This document shows, in pieces, positions 36,611 through 49,571 of a stretch of DNA of 64,000 bases. Position numbers and translations under genes: made by a program. The stretch is from Augochlora pura (taxonomy: Eukaryota > Arthropoda > Insecta > Hymenoptera > Halictidae), in assembly GCF_028453695.1 (NCBI RefSeq), contig NC_135773.1:22679782-22743781 (forward strand), read 5' to 3'. The notes under the pieces were generated by a model that searched no databases, was not told the origin of the DNA, and saw only the letters and a program-made list of their open reading frames with translations. The number at the start of each line of letters is the position of its first letter. Position 1 is the stretch's first letter.

Positions 36611-38879
36611 AAAGCCAATAATCAACAAAAGAACATTTACAACAGCAAAATTAAAACCTCACTTAATCATAAAAATCAAAATTATACAATTATTACAAAT
36701 TAACATCATCAATAAAACCGATTCAAAATCTCCTCGACTTAAAATAATTTCAATAAAAAAATCTCAATCATCGAATTCATTCAACATGACTTAACCTAAA
36801 ATTACCCCCACATTTCTAAATTAAATCAAATGAGCCCATGAATAAAGAACAATTATAATAATAATAATTTGCAGCGAGAGTTTCAATGCGACAATCTCGA
36901 ACGCTTGAACAACCATAAACAGCGTGTTACGGAGTTTCCCGGTCCGGACGACCGCGCGCCACGTCGGCTGGAGGAGAGGCTCGAAGTCGACCTCGAGCTC
37001 GAGGAACAAGAGGAGATATCCGAGGCGGTCTCCTGCGCGAGACAGCGCGACGGTTGCTCGATCCACCGGAGCGTGGGTGAAAGAAGAAGAAGAAGAGAAC
37101 GACTGACGGTCGACCGGCGACGAAACTTTCTGCTGCAGCGGTCCCCCGTTAACGCGATCTATGGGGGTAGTTTTCGAGAATCGTCGGAGCGACAGGTAGT
37201 GTACACAAAAGCCGAGCGCCGGGTTCTGGGATCGGGAGTCGAAGAGCTGTTTCCTTTCATTCGACGGAAATACATCTAACTTCGCCGCGCACTCGCTCGC
37301 TCGCGCTATTTTCCAGACACTTTGCATCGGACAATGGCGAGAGAAAATGGGATTTCCTCGGATGGATCGGGTAAAACCAATCGTCGTGCCAGATACATCG
37401 GAGAACCTGTCGCTACTCTCTGCGCCGAATAGATCACGAATATTTGCTGCGGAACGATCGTAAACAATTTCCAACCCCTTGCGAGCGAAACAATTTTAAC
37501 GATTCGCGCTCGAAGCCACTTCAACCGCAAATCTAAAATAGTTTTTCTGGTTTTTAGCGTCTTTGTTTTATGTAACAATATTTATGTTATGTCAGGTTAT
37601 GTCGGGCTATTAAAAATAATTACAGCAATTTTTATGGCGCCACAGGTTAAGCGAAAACCTAGAATAATTTCTCTGGCTTATATTAATTTCATTTCATACA
37701 ACAAAGTGCATTTTATGTTTATGCAATTGATTCTTGCGATTTCAACTAACACGACATAACCTTAAAAATTTTTCTAGATGCAAACATTGTTGGTACAAGG
37801 ATTATTTTGATTATTTTCAACCCTTTGTACTCGAGTTATATTATGACAAATTATTTAATATGGTTTTTTATATAATTATTAAGTATAGGGGTGGGTCAAT
37901 AACAAACGTTGTATCCACAAGTACCCCTCGTCGAAAGAGGAATTATGGCGGCTGCAATCTAAACGCTACAAGGTTCTCGTTACTCGGTTACCAGCTCTTT
38001 CCACCCCTTATCCGCCGATATTTCCCACACCGTCTAAGCGAGCTAATTTCCAACCAATCGCAACCTCCCGTCGAACTGTTCCATCTCCGATTCGAGAGCC
38101 TCCCCTTTATTTCCATCCCCTCTTTCGCGCGGCTTGTTCGTCCACGGACTTTCAAACGCGGCGTAAAAGTAATCCGTTTCCGCGGGATTGACCGCGTCGC
38201 TTCGGCTTTTTCCCTCCCGCTCCCGCTTCTCCCCTCCCCCTTCACCGGTCTTGCTGCAGCATTCCATCTTTTTACGATTCTTTACCGAAGCCGCCGCTTT
38301 CGACATGGCCGGGTCGATGCGAAACATTAACGAGAAAAATATATACGTTCGCCGACTCTGGCCGACGCGATCCGCTTTATCGCGCTTGCAATTAACAACA
38401 GCGATTGACTTGTTTATTAAGAGCGGGAGGGGGGGAGTGTCTTTGGCAGGTAAGAAATGTGGAACGCGGAGGTATTGTTTTATGTTGAGATTAATAAGTT
38501 TTCTGTTTCGTTGAACGGAAGTCGGTTGCCACGCTGATGGAAAATTAAATATAAAAGCTAATTAACAACGTCAATTGTTAAGGCTGATTGCTTTAAATTT
38601 ATTTTCGAAGTAGTATTATCGATCTTTGTATGTAACAGCTTATTATTTATTGATCCCTTGACATTCTTGAACGAGTCGGACCAGCGACGACGATATTTAT
38701 TAATAAGCTGTTAGTTATGAATATTCATCTATTTCTGTAAGTAAGATTTAAATTTTATTCTCTTGTCACCAATATTTAAACATTCAATTCATATGCGAGC
38801 ACACAAGAAATATAAAATTTCTTTTTCTTTGAAGAAATTAGGGCGATCGAGAAGATATTTTAATCGTAGTAATTGTAAA

Positions 38880-39400
38880 GAAAATGGTACAATACGGGGT
38901 TGAAAGTCTCCATCCGCGAGTTTGACTCGTTGAAATATAACAAAGGGTTAATATTTAAGCTACTCTTCGGTAAAGTGCTAACCTTTCGTTTCTAAATATT
39001 ATTAGCAATCTTTATATATGCAATAACTTATTACTGGAAGTCCTCATTCGCGAGTCTGACTCGTTAAAACATGGCAATGGGGTTAATATTTCAGCTACCA
39101 TTCGATAAAGTGCTAACATTTCGCTTCTGAGCATTATTATTAATTTTTATATTTAACAGCTTAATTACTAGAAGTCTCCGTCGCCAGTCTGTCTCTTTAA
39201 AGTATAGCAAGAGGTTAATATTTAGGTTTATATTAAGGGGTTAACATTTCGTATCTAAGTATTATTATTAATTTTTACATCTAACATCTTATTATTAGAA
39301 GTCTCCATCATGACTCTAATTTCTTAAAGTATTTTCATTTTATTTCATATCATAATCCTTTCCTAAACTCCTTAAAGTACGCCAAAGGGTTAATATTTAG
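38880..39400. repeat. Four tandem copies of a ~131-bp unit
   Basis: The motif AGTC(T/C)TCCATCCGCGAGT recurs with decay at about 38906, 39040, 39172 and 39300, followed each time by GACTCGTTAAAA-like text, a GGGTTAATATTT block and GTGCTAACATTTCG. Similarity falls to the right, so this is an old tandem array. Confidence 0.7.
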
Positions 39401-39708
39401 GTCTCCGTTCGGTAAAGAGCAAACATTTCCTCCGACACCGCAGTTTCCTCTCGCGAGCCGAATAAAACTCGTCGGACAAATTGCGCGAAAGCTACCGTGT
39501 CGTATACAGAAAAGCGAACTAGACGCGCGCGAAAGGGAGCGGCGAACGCACCCCGCGCGGAAGCTCGACGACGAGGCATTTGACGGACTACACCATTGAA
39601 AGCCCCTTTCGCAGCAGAGACAACGAGGAGACGCGCCGACCCTCGTCGGCGGAGCTTTGCGACGGGCAAAGCCCGAGCGCGCGCGCCCCCGCACGCACAC
39701 TTGTTCGC

Positions 39709-39711
<3 letters not shown>

Positions 39712-39763
<52 letters not shown>
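39712..39763. repeat. (GA)n microsatellite, about 25 units
   Basis: An uninterrupted GA run, the longest in the window outside the gap region. Overlapping ORFs on both strands are artefacts of it. Confidence 0.95.
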
Positions 39764-39765
<2 letters not shown>

Positions 39766-40289
39766 TCGGGACGCGCGGTGCGCCGTTTGTTAGCGTCTTG
39801 ACGTCGCTAAGACGCCGGGATTTCCGTCGCGACAAGCTTCCTTCCGTGTCGCGAGCTGTGCATTCACCGCTGACACCCCCCAGCGACAGGATACCGACCT
39901 CTTTTTCCAACCGACGTCGCGGTTCCCGTCGTCTGCGACCGTCGCAGGGTCGTTCAAGAGCCCGGCTAGCCAAAGGGTTAAGTCGCGAGTGTCGCGGCGC
40001 GATGAATATATATCGCCGATAGCCGGCGACATGTAACATTTTTCATTTTTCTATATCATTTTCAATTTTCGTCTTTTGCCTGTTGGACATCAATTTTGAA
40101 CGCTGTCTTCTTTGGATTAACTAAAATAATTTTAACCCTTTATCGACTGGTAGTATATAAATCGGATTTTTCTTACGATCGCTAGCTTTGTGAATTGGTT
40201 GTCGTGGTAACTGAGAATTTATTACCTATTATTGAGATAAATGTATTAATAAGAATTTATTACCTATTACTGAGATATACATATATATA

Positions 40290-40474
40290 TTAACCCTTTG
40301 CACTTGAAGCCATCTTATATCTAAATCTAAAATAATTTTTCTAGTCTACTAAAATAGTTTTCCTAATAAAATAATTTTTCTAACCTAAACCTTGTCAATA
40401 TAAAAATAATTTCGGGACATGGTAGAATAATTTTATTGGCGCCTCAGAGCCATCACTCGACTGCGAAGAGTTAA
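40290..40474. mobile_element. Family-A TTAA MITE, short copy
   Basis: TTAACCCTTTGCACTTGAAG at the left; right end CTCGACTGCGAAGAGTTAA. The interior shares AAATCTAAAATAATTTTTCT and GGCGCCTCAGAG with the copies at 47728 and 59646, in the same orientation. Confidence 0.6.
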
Positions 40475-42928
40475 ACAGTACCACCGCAAGCTTCGATATT
40501 ATTATATAATTTTTTAAACATTAAATACCTCTTGCGATAAATAAAATAAACAAAATCGAAATATAAACGAAAATTTATCTTCAACCGAAATATTTACGGC
40601 CGAATAACTGGTCGTTAAATAAATAAAAAGTGTTAATTAAAATTTCTGCCACGTTTTCGTTTCCCGATTTGTACAACTTTTATTCATCTAATGTAAATGT
40701 ATAAAATCCACGCTTTAAAATCGTCGGAGACTGCGAGTGTCGGCGCGAGCGCAAATGTTTACGAAGTTTATAAAATCCTAGGGTCGGGCTGAACGTTGTG
40801 GGAATTATGATTTTCATCGCAAAAAGATACACGCAACGGAAAAGAGAGCGTTACAGAGAGAGAGAGAGAGAGAGAGACTCGTTCGAGTGTAAAAAATCGA
40901 GTGACGCATTTAACTGAAGCGAGCGCGTGCTCGCGCAAGGTCCGCGACTGGAAAACCCCTGTCAAACGAAACGAGAGTAATTATTTTAAATGCGCGCGAA
41001 CGAGTCGATCTCAGCGGGTCGCGCGCCTAATTTGTCGCCCCGATTTCCATCGACTCTGTAACGAAAAAGCCTCGACGAATCACGCTCGCGTGTGTCTTAA
41101 AAGATTTCACGTTGTTTCACCTTAAAATATAAAATAGTCTTTGTTTCTAATTATGAATTTTAGATATATTTAGAATTTATATAGTTATATAGTGCAGTGT
41201 CCTTTGCGCTATTGCCTTTTTAAAAACAACGAAGCACAACGTGTCGCAAACGCTTCTTCTGGTTCTCCATATTGAACGACGCAGAAGAAATGTTAAAAGA
41301 GACTTTGTCGCCAACGAAACGTACTTTGAAAGAGCTCTGGAACGACTGAAACCGATGCCATAAACGGCTAAGAGATAAGCCTGCATATTTATATAAACAC
41401 AGCCAGTTAGAGCCACTCGTAGCGTGGCGCTGAAAGAACTCATGGGACAAGCTGATATATCTGAGTAGACCTGAGTACGTAGGTGTACAAAACGGCTATA
41501 AGACACCCGGAGTCAGCGACGTCTAAATTAGCTTCCACCGTGTGTCGCGTTTCTTCTGTATCGGTATTACGATACTATAATTTCCGAGAACCGTCGTGCG
41601 ACGTCGAGGCGACGCGAACGGTATCGCAAGAGCGGTGTTCATCAAAGAAAGATCAGGTTACACGTACGCCGTACGTGATCCGGCCAGTCGACGATGCCGA
41701 AAATCACCATAGCGTTAGAGCCTGCGTTCCTACACGGAAGTTTTGATTTAGTTAGATTTCGCGTCGGTATCGAGCCGCCGGTTCGCGTACGCCGGCGTCG
41801 CGACGCGCGTGTATCCGTCGCCGTGAAACGTCTCCGACGGCGGGCCGGGAACGACACGGGGCCACGCATGCGCTGCTAACTAAATTATAATGATTTCCCC
41901 ACGCGGCGCCCGGTTGTTGTTTTGACGAGAGAACCGATTTCTACTCGAATGCGAAGCCGCCGTCGGCGTGCGCCATGAATGCGAATGAATCGCCGAGCCG
42001 TGGCGAACCCCGTCGCGCAATAATCGAAATCTAAACGGTACGTTTACTTCGCCGAAAGTCCCGTCATCCGCGAATGGAATTTTTTCTATAAAATGCGACA
42101 GCGTACGATGATAACTATTATTTTCAATCTTATATTTTTCTAATATCAACGCGTTCTGTGCCGAGCTATTTTTATTCTTCACTAATAGTCATTGGTTATT
42201 CTACTAAAACTCGCTACATTATCTGTAATCATTAATTGTGGTATATAATAATAAAACAAATTCATCGCGATCCATTCTTCCGATGGAAATTAATTCTTTA
42301 ATTCTAGATCTGTTGTAAACTATTTTTGAACCCATTAGATAAGCACGTACCATCATCGGTGGTACACGTGACACCCTGATTACGGTAGAAAACGTGATCG
42401 TTCTTGTAACTGCGAGGAAAATAGTACGGCAAGGGGTTAAAGCATAGAACGACGAGCAATAAATTTCGCGACGTTAACGCAGGGAAGTCGACGGACTTTC
42501 TGGAATTCGGTTCTTCCTTTTGAAAGGGTTGACCGAGCTCGCGCTTCCAGGGGAATGACGGGGGGAGGGAAGGAGAAAAAAACGTGCCGCGTTCTCGACC
42601 TGCCGAAACCCGCGGACAACCTCGAAGAGAAGGCACAAGCCCTGGCGAGAAGCGGGGTAAAAGGTGGCGAAGGGGCGCGCGGTGGCCGGGCTAACAGGTG
42701 GCCCATAAAACAGCGAAGCTTTCAATAAGCCTCTCGTATAGCCGGCTCGGCGCCGCGCGCCGCCTCGTTCGACACGATATTTGGCCTGCCGCGTTAATTA
42801 CCGAATCCTCTCCGAATCTTACTCGTGCGAAACACCCGAAAGAGCCCGATGGCCCGTTACGTTTCTTCCATGGGGAAACGAGTCTTAATAAATTAAAACA
42901 TGAACCACCTGATTATTCCCGCCACAGA

Positions 42929-42988
42929 CTATCAGGTACACCTGACAGGCGTAACTGTTCAGGCGTGCCTGTCAAGTGTACCTGATAG
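42929..42988. repeat. 60-bp hairpin with 22-bp arms
   Basis: CTATCAGGTACACCTGACAG (plus GC) is mirrored by GCCTGTCAAGTGTACCTGAT (plus AG) with one mismatch in 22, around a 16-bp loop. It is isolated, with no TTAA and no neighbouring copies seen. It could be a very small palindromic element or a structured RNA. Confidence 0.75.
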
Positions 42989-43181
42989 TGCGTGGCCCCC
43001 GCCTTACGGTACAAACGGAACGCGGGGCACCGTGTCGGCGCCTGCGAAGCTCGCGACGCGACTCGAAATAAACCTAAACGGTTCATCGAGACACGGCCCG
43101 GTATTCAATTCCTATATTCTCTACCGATGGTAAAACAAAGTTTCAGCCGACCTTTATTACTCGAGAAATTCACAGCTATTC

Positions 43182-43431
43182 TCAACCCTTCGCACTCGAA
43201 CGGTGACACTGAGAAGACACCGCTCGAGACAATTGTCACGATTCTCCGATGAAACTTGTACATCGTCAAATATTGTTCGTGCTCGAAGAACCGTTGAAAG
43301 TATAATTATCGTACAGACTCGACCGCGTGCGCATAAATTGCGCCGAGAAGTCGTATAAAATGAAAATACTGTAGCTAATACGAGAGTATTTCGGAATTGA
43401 AATGAAAATGCTTTCGAGGGCGAAGGGTTAA
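43182..43431. mobile_element. Decayed family-A element
   Basis: Begins CAACCCTTCGCACTCGAACG followed by GTGACACTGAG, ends GAGGGCGAAGGGTTAA, about 250 bp apart. The left block matches the family-A L-end (CTCGAGTGGTGACTCTGAG). Confidence 0.5.
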
Positions 43432-43632
43432 TAAAATATCGACAGAGAGGGATCGTCGTGTAAGAAGTTGCGACAGCCCGACAATGTTTTCGCGTTCTAA
43501 AATTACGCGCCTAATGGAAGGTTAAACACACACACACGCGCGCGCGCGCGCACGGCTCGGCGCGTTCAAAGGTATCGCGCGATATGGGGTCTCGCTCCAG
43601 TTAGGGGTAAACAGCGATCAGCGGGCGGAAGA

Positions 43633-43667
<35 letters not shown>

Positions 43668-44808
43668 GTGGAGCCGAGTGAAATGGAACGGAACGTATCT
43701 CCGGTCATCGGGCGGGCTGGTAAAGGTCAGGAAAAGATGCTTGTATTATCCGTGGACGAGTAGTTTGTCATGTTCCGCCGCGCAGACACCCTCGAAAAGC
43801 GTGCGCGCGGCAAGGAAACGAGTCTCGGTTCTCGTGCAACCAATTCACCGCCCCCCCGTACGAGTCGCATAGGGTAATGCAATATAACATGTGGAAGAGG
43901 GTGTCTCCTAGCAACCCTGTGTCGTCTTCTCACCCCATTCTCTAAGCTTCGCCCTAAAACACCCTAAATCCGTTGCACGCCGCGAACGCGACGCGACGCG
44001 ACGCGCACGGAACCTTCGTTTGAGTTTTCACGGCTACCGTGCCACCCCCACGCGACGAGATAGCACCCCCGTACCTTTTAACGTTGTCCGGACGGTCAAT
44101 CGACCTTTTTAGCGCTCTCGCCGGACGGTAAAAGGACGCGCGCTCTGAAACGTCGCTCGCAAAAATTCGCCGAAACGCGATCGCCGCGAAAAGGAAAAAA
44201 CGCGACAGTCTTTGCGAGACTCTGGTTTTCTTCGACGTTTTAGTCGCGATACGAGGCGAAAGCGCGATTTTATCGATCGCGTACGCGGAGAGGAAAGCTC
44301 GCTACGGTGACAAAGGAGCCGCCTAACGCGACGCGTTGCACGCGCACCGGTGTCGCGGAGCGGCTATCCGGTCACGGTCTGCGAGCGGCGACACAGCTGG
44401 ACCGAAATTAACGATCGCGATAGTTTGTGCCAGCGGACGAAGAAAGGGGAAATCCTGACGAGCGCGACGCTCCGTGAGATCCGAAACCGCCCCCGTGGCC
44501 TCCGAGAGCCCCTGCGAAAGCGCCGGCAAACATCGTGTGTGCCCCCCACCCCTCGTGTGTCGAACGCGCCAGGGCCAATATACACGGTGTCGCGCCTTGC
44601 TTTCCCGCGGCGGATCAATGGGCTTAATGTAGCCTATGGTCTCCCTGCAATCCTCGCGTTAACGGGGATTCGAACGGAAAGGATGATACGTCGATGCTCT
44701 GATTTCAGTTCCAAGTTTTCTAGTTCGATCTTGTTTAAATTTGAAATTGTTTAAATTAGTTTCAATTTTAGCTGATTTGATTCTATCTAAGTTCCAAGTT
44801 TTTATAGG

Positions 44809-45047
44809 TTAACCCTTTGCGGTCGTATGTCTACTCTCAGCCACCAAAGCAATTTATTTATCTTTTCTCATCTTTTTTATTTTTAAATAAAATTGAAACA
44901 TAATATTATGTTACATATGTCTAAACATTAAAACGGAGTTCATAAATTTTGCTTTTCCTTCTTTTATTATTACTGTCCACTGAAAGAAAATTAATTACGA
45001 ATGTATAATTACTTATGTATAAATTTAATACGACGGCAAAGGGTTAA
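44809..45047. mobile_element. TTAACCCTTTGC MITE with GTCGTAT ends
   Basis: Left TTAACCCTTTGCGGTCGTAT, right ATACGACGGCAAAGGGTTAA; nearly perfect inverted ends of about 20 bp, 239 bp overall, TTAA on both sides, AT-rich interior without coding capacity. Confidence 0.75.
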
Positions 45048-46423
45048 TCTTATTGGAGCTTTAATTTTGTCTAGCTTAATTCTATTTAAGTTACAATTTT
45101 GCCTAGCTTAATTGTATTTAAGTTCTAATTCTTTCCAGTTTAATTTTATTTAAGTTCTGATATTTTTCTAGTTTAATTTCATTTAAGTTCAGATTTTTTC
45201 CATTTAAATCTTATCGTTTAAAATAAAAATATTGTTCGTTATATATTATATATTCGTTCGTTACAATGAACATTAAATACTTTAATATCGTATAATGTAA
45301 AAATTAAGTTCTAATTCATTCCAGTTCAATTTCATTTAAGTTCTAATCTGTTCCACTTCGATTTCACTCAAATTCTCCTCGAAACTTGCCGATATTTCTG
45401 GCAACGGTAGATCGTTAAATGGCTCGAACGAGGCGCCGACGCTATTGGCGGAAAGAATTCGCAGGAACTGGTCGAACACCCTGTGTAGCGAGCCCGGTCG
45501 GGCGACAGCGATAGGGGCGGCGAATGAAAGAAGGCAGTTGTGAAGTTTCACGACCGACTCACCCCCCGCCGCCACCCCCGAGTTGAAAAACGAAACTCGT
45601 TTACGGCAGATGATCGAAGGAAAGCCCGGCGATGCAGGCAATGCCACCGAACGAACCCCCGAACACCGAGAGGATGCGTCTGTCGAGATTCTGCTCGCAT
45701 TGCTCCGAGGATATTGCGAGATCGATAGTATCGCGACGCAATCGACGTTGAAAATCTCGGAGAATGATCGATAAGGTCTTCTCGCGCGCGGTCGTGTTGC
45801 ACAAATTGAAAATCGAGTCGCCCGATTCGTTTTACCATAAATCGCCGGGCGATAAGAGGGGCGCGCCTAGCTTATTGCTTCGGCTTTTTATATAGGCGAA
45901 GCGAACGAGAGAAGTTGGTGCACTGAGAAAGAGAGAGAGAGAGAAAGAGAGGGAGAGGTAAAATGTACACGCGACGGAAGCTATTGTTGTCCGTTGAGCG
46001 CGCGGCTTAGATGGATTTATAACCGGTTATAAATTTCTCTTCGCCGCCGCGCGCGTTCCGATAACAAGGTAGAAGCGAAACCGGCGGAACTCTGCTTCGT
46101 TGGGTATCCAAAAGTGGCGATAATTAATAATAAAAACTAGCAATAACTTGATAATTCCGTTGCATCGGGGCGCTTCGTTTAAAGGGATTTGCGTGACCGG
46201 TATGTCTACGATTACCCTTGCAGCGAAAAACCGCGCTATTTAACCCGCGTTTCCTTTTGTTTTGTTTTTTTTTTAACCCTTGCGCTATGATAACGAGTCA
46301 GACTCGTGATAAATATTCTACATGCAAGCTCTACTGAGTATGAATATTATTAATTTCTTCTGAATCGAAATGAAATTTAAATTCTCTATTATTAAGAGAC
46401 GAAGATTTTAATTTTTAATTAGA

Positions 46424-47222
46424 AGTTGCAGGGAATTAGAGATCGCGAGGAACTAAAGATTGCAAAGAATTAGAAATTGCATGGAATTGAAGATTGCAAA
46501 AAATTAGAGATAGAAAGGAATTAAAAATTGCAAGGAATGAGATCGCGAGGAATTAGAAATTGCAAGGAATTGAAGATTGCAAAGAATTAGCAATTGCAAG
46601 GAATTGAAGACCGCAAAGAATTAGAAATTGCAAGGAATTGAAGATTGCAAAGAATTAGAAATTGCAAGGAATAAGAGATCGCGAGAAATTGAAGATTGCA
46701 AAGAATTAGAAATTGCAAGGAATAAGAGATCGCGAGAAATTGAAGATTGCAAAGAATTAGAAATTGCAAGGAATTGAAGATTGCAAAAAATTAGAGATAG
46801 AAAGGAATTAAAAATTGCAAGGAATAAGAGATCGCGAGGAATTAGAAATTGCAAGGAATTAAAAATTGCAAGGAATTGAAGATTGCAAAGAATTCGAAAT
46901 TGCAAGGAATTGAAGATTGCAAAGAATTAGCAATTGCAAGGAATTGAAGACCGCAAAGAATTAAAAATTGCAAGAAATTGAAGATTGCAAAGAATTCGAA
47001 ATTGCAAGGAATTGAAGATTGCAAGGAATTGAAGATTGCAAAAAATTAGAAATTGCAAGGAATTGAAGATCGCAAAGAATTAGAAATTGCAAGGAATTGA
47101 AAATTGCAAAGAATTGAAGATTGCAAAGAATTAGAAATTGCAAGGAATTTAAGATCGCAAAGAATTAGAAATTGCAAAGAATTAAAAATTGCAAAGAATT
47201 GAAAATTGCAGGGAATTGAAGA
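46424..47222. repeat. 17-bp minisatellite (34-bp dimers), about 47 units
   Basis: Alternating units GAATTGAAGATTGCAAA and GAATTAGAAATTGCAAG repeat over 0.8 kb, with a few GAGATCGCGAG variants. Because 17 is not a multiple of 3, three units make a 51-bp coding period, so long - strand frames (LQFLILCN, LQFLAISN) stay open with no selection needed. Confidence 0.9.
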
Positions 47223-47727
47223 TCGGACAGGCCGGCGCGTGCAAACGATCGGTTTCCCCGTCGACGGGACGACGATTGATCCGGCGCAAACATCGCGAAG
47301 AAGAGCCGCGGTGTTCCGAAGCTGGCACTCGCGTCGGGGCCGATTCGGCGGCTCCCTCGTAAATATTTAATGGATATTCGCGGCAGGAACCGCCGTAATG
47401 GCGGACGGTTGAAAAGCACGCGTGCGTCGGATATGCCTGTACACAGCCTCTCTTCTCTCTCTCTCTCTCTCTCTACGGTCTCCGCGCGCGGCTTCTATAC
47501 GGGCGCGCCGTATCATTCTGCATAATGGAAAGCACAGAAGAATAAACCCGCGGAGAGAAATAGTTTTCGCCGACGAGATGCTCCGGTGGTTTTTCTCTGG
47601 CCTCGTATCGAACGCGTTTCGTCCCGGCCTCGGTGCGCTATACTCCCAAATCTCGAGAACGTAACTGTTGCGTAGGTGTACGTAGGAATTTAGGTATTAC
47701 ATACTTCGCAACTGTAGCCACTATTTA

Positions 47728-47986
47728 TTAACCCTTTGCACTCGAAGCAATTTTAACTGTAAATCCGAAATCATTTTTCTGACTCCTAACATTTCTACTC
47801 TATTCAACAAAATGCACTTTTATGTACATTAAACATACAAAATTCATTCTTGCGACTCCTACCAATAACATGACATAACCTAACAATTTTTTAAATCCAA
47901 GCTTTGTTGGTATAAAAATGATCTTGCGACGTGATAGAACAATTATAACGGTGTCTCAGAGTCACCGTTCGAGTCGAAAGGGTTAA
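47728..47986. mobile_element. Family-A TTAA MITE, complete copy (R-end first)
   Basis: TTAACCCTTTGCACTCGAAG at the left and CGTTCGAGTCGAAAGGGTTAA (last 20 bases considered) at the right, 259 bp, TTAA on both sides. The R-end text AATTTTAACTGTAAATC and the inner ATGCACTTTTATGTACATTA are shared with copies in the opposite orientation at 55829 and 57088. Confidence 0.8.
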
Positions 47987-49290
47987 CAGCTTGCACTGCG
48001 ACTCCTGACACACTTATACCTTATATATAAATGGCTTCTCGTATATATCAATTGTAAATTTTGTTATATTGGGTCAATTCTCCTTTTGTTCCAAATATTC
48101 TTTGAGTAATTCGTGTTATTTATTTATTGAAAAACTATTTTAAACTTTTTACTAGATTTCTCAATTCTTTACATATTTTCTTTTTTGTAATTTTATATTA
48201 TTTATTTTCAGGTCTCTGAGCCGGATTTCCCGATGCATGGGAAAAGCCGCGAATGGACCGACGGAGATGCCACCGTGCGGTTTCGCTTCTCCGTTTCGAA
48301 ACCCCATCATTCCCCGCCGCCGCCCGGGCCGCGTTTCACGCTTTATCGTGTTGGAAACAATTCGTGTAATCGTTCCCGGCGAACAATGGACGTTTCCAAC
48401 GGGCTCGTCGAACGGCGTCGGATTCTCCGTTTCGCCGTTCGACGACGGTCAGGAGGGAAAACCGCCGCGGCGAACTCGGCACTCGTCCGCGTAGAAACAC
48501 CGTAAAACGCCGGGAAGTTGCGCCCTCCCTCCCTCCCTCCCTATCGGCGTGAAAACTTCCAGCCCCTCGGAGTTATCCGGGAAGAAAATAACCCCTCTTC
48601 CAATCGAACGAAGTGGATCCAAGGAAAACAAGCCGGCCCGCGGAGGACCGACCGAGATTCAACCTTTATGGAAATGCCCACGGTGGATATCGCTTGCCGC
48701 GCAAATATTTGCCGACCGCGTCCGAACTCCCATTAATTTCCCGCCTGTTTTCAATTTCGGTAAGACTACCCCGCGCCCTCACCTCTTTCTCTCTCTCTCT
48801 ATCGTCGACGCTTCTCCCATTGACTGTCTTCGGCCCCCCCACCCCTACGATCGAAACTAAAGAACTTCTTCCCCGACGTGCGCGATGCAAACAATTCCGC
48901 GCCGCCTCCGGCGGATATTCAAATTCGCGACGGACCGGTTGCAGGGTGGTTCGGAAATTTCGTTTCCCTGCGCCGAAATTATATCGGCGTTGTTTCGAGG
49001 TTGGAAGAGTTCGCTCGAGGTCTAACTTATGGGGTTAGCTCCTCTCGATGTAATTTATATCTTATTATATTATATTTTTATTATATTATATTATTATATT
49101 ATATTATTATATTATATTATTAGCGTCTTATTCTTTTGTAGATGAAACAGAAATTTTTAACCCCTTGCAGTATGATAACGAGTCGTGATAAAAAATTCCA
49201 TGGGAGACCTAATAAAATTCTTCTCTGAACAAAGTCTAAAAAAACAAAAGTACAGAAAGACGATAAAATATTGAAAAATTGTCTGGTCCT

Positions 49291-49571
49291 ATTATGAACC
49301 GTTTGCGCTCGAAGCCATTTTAAATCTGGACCCGAAATAGCTATTTCGACCAGCTTTATTCCCATTTTGTACGACTCGGTATAATTTATGCGACTCGGTA
49401 TAATTTATGCGTGTAAAATCCAATCTTGTGACTCGTGAAAAACTGTCGCGCTGTTAACAGTCTCTTAAATAGACTGTCAATTAATGTCAATTAACAGTCT
49501 CTTAAATCTTTTTAATAACGTCAAAATTATTTTGGAAATGATATAACAATTTTGAATAGCTCCAAAGGGTT
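49291..49571. mobile_element. Decayed family-A element
   Basis: GTTTGCGCTCGAAGCCATTTTAAATC at the left end (first 20 bases diagnostic) and AGCTCCAAAGGGTT at the right; inner CAATTTATGCGTGTAAAATCCAATCTTG-like text matches 47728. The block just before it (AATTGTCTGGTCCTATTA) matches 56240, so it seems inserted in another repeat. Confidence 0.45.

Larger units (their letters stand above)
35036..40289. other. Putative dlp first intron, left part: no gene recognised
   Basis: Contains a 15-C run at 35243-35257, decayed CCCTTTG/CAAAGGGTTAA ends near 35655 and 35838, a partial family-A copy ending near 37820, the repeats listed separately, and CpG-rich stretches. Open frames such as 36821-37474 (-) and 39350-40039 (-) show low-complexity Ser/Arg text, lack domains and overlap microsatellites. 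Confidence 0.45.
40475..46420. other. Putative dlp first intron, middle part: no gene recognised
   Basis: CpG-rich sequence with GA runs at 40855-40877, 43640-43667 and 45929-45948 and an AC/GC run at 43529-43552. The elements at 43182 and 44809 and the hairpin at 42929 are listed separately. A 65-bp block at 41287-41350 is repeated inverted at about 51585-51650. No domain-bearing exon and no tRNA were found. Confidence 0.45.

Noticed and set aside
36821..37474. 217-codon - strand frame
   Set aside because: No domain, Ser/Arg low-complexity text and an overlapping open frame on the other strand; typical of CpG-rich noncoding DNA.
39350..40039. 229-codon - strand frame
   Set aside because: Runs through a (GA)25 microsatellite giving a SLSLSL stretch, with no domain.
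44640..44700. tRNA on the - strand (GTTCGAATCCCC B-box-like)
   Set aside because: No A box, no acceptor-stem pairing and no anticodon arm around it.
46424..47222. CRISPR-like array or coding repeat
   Set aside because: Units are contiguous without unique spacers, in an insect genome; it is a minisatellite.
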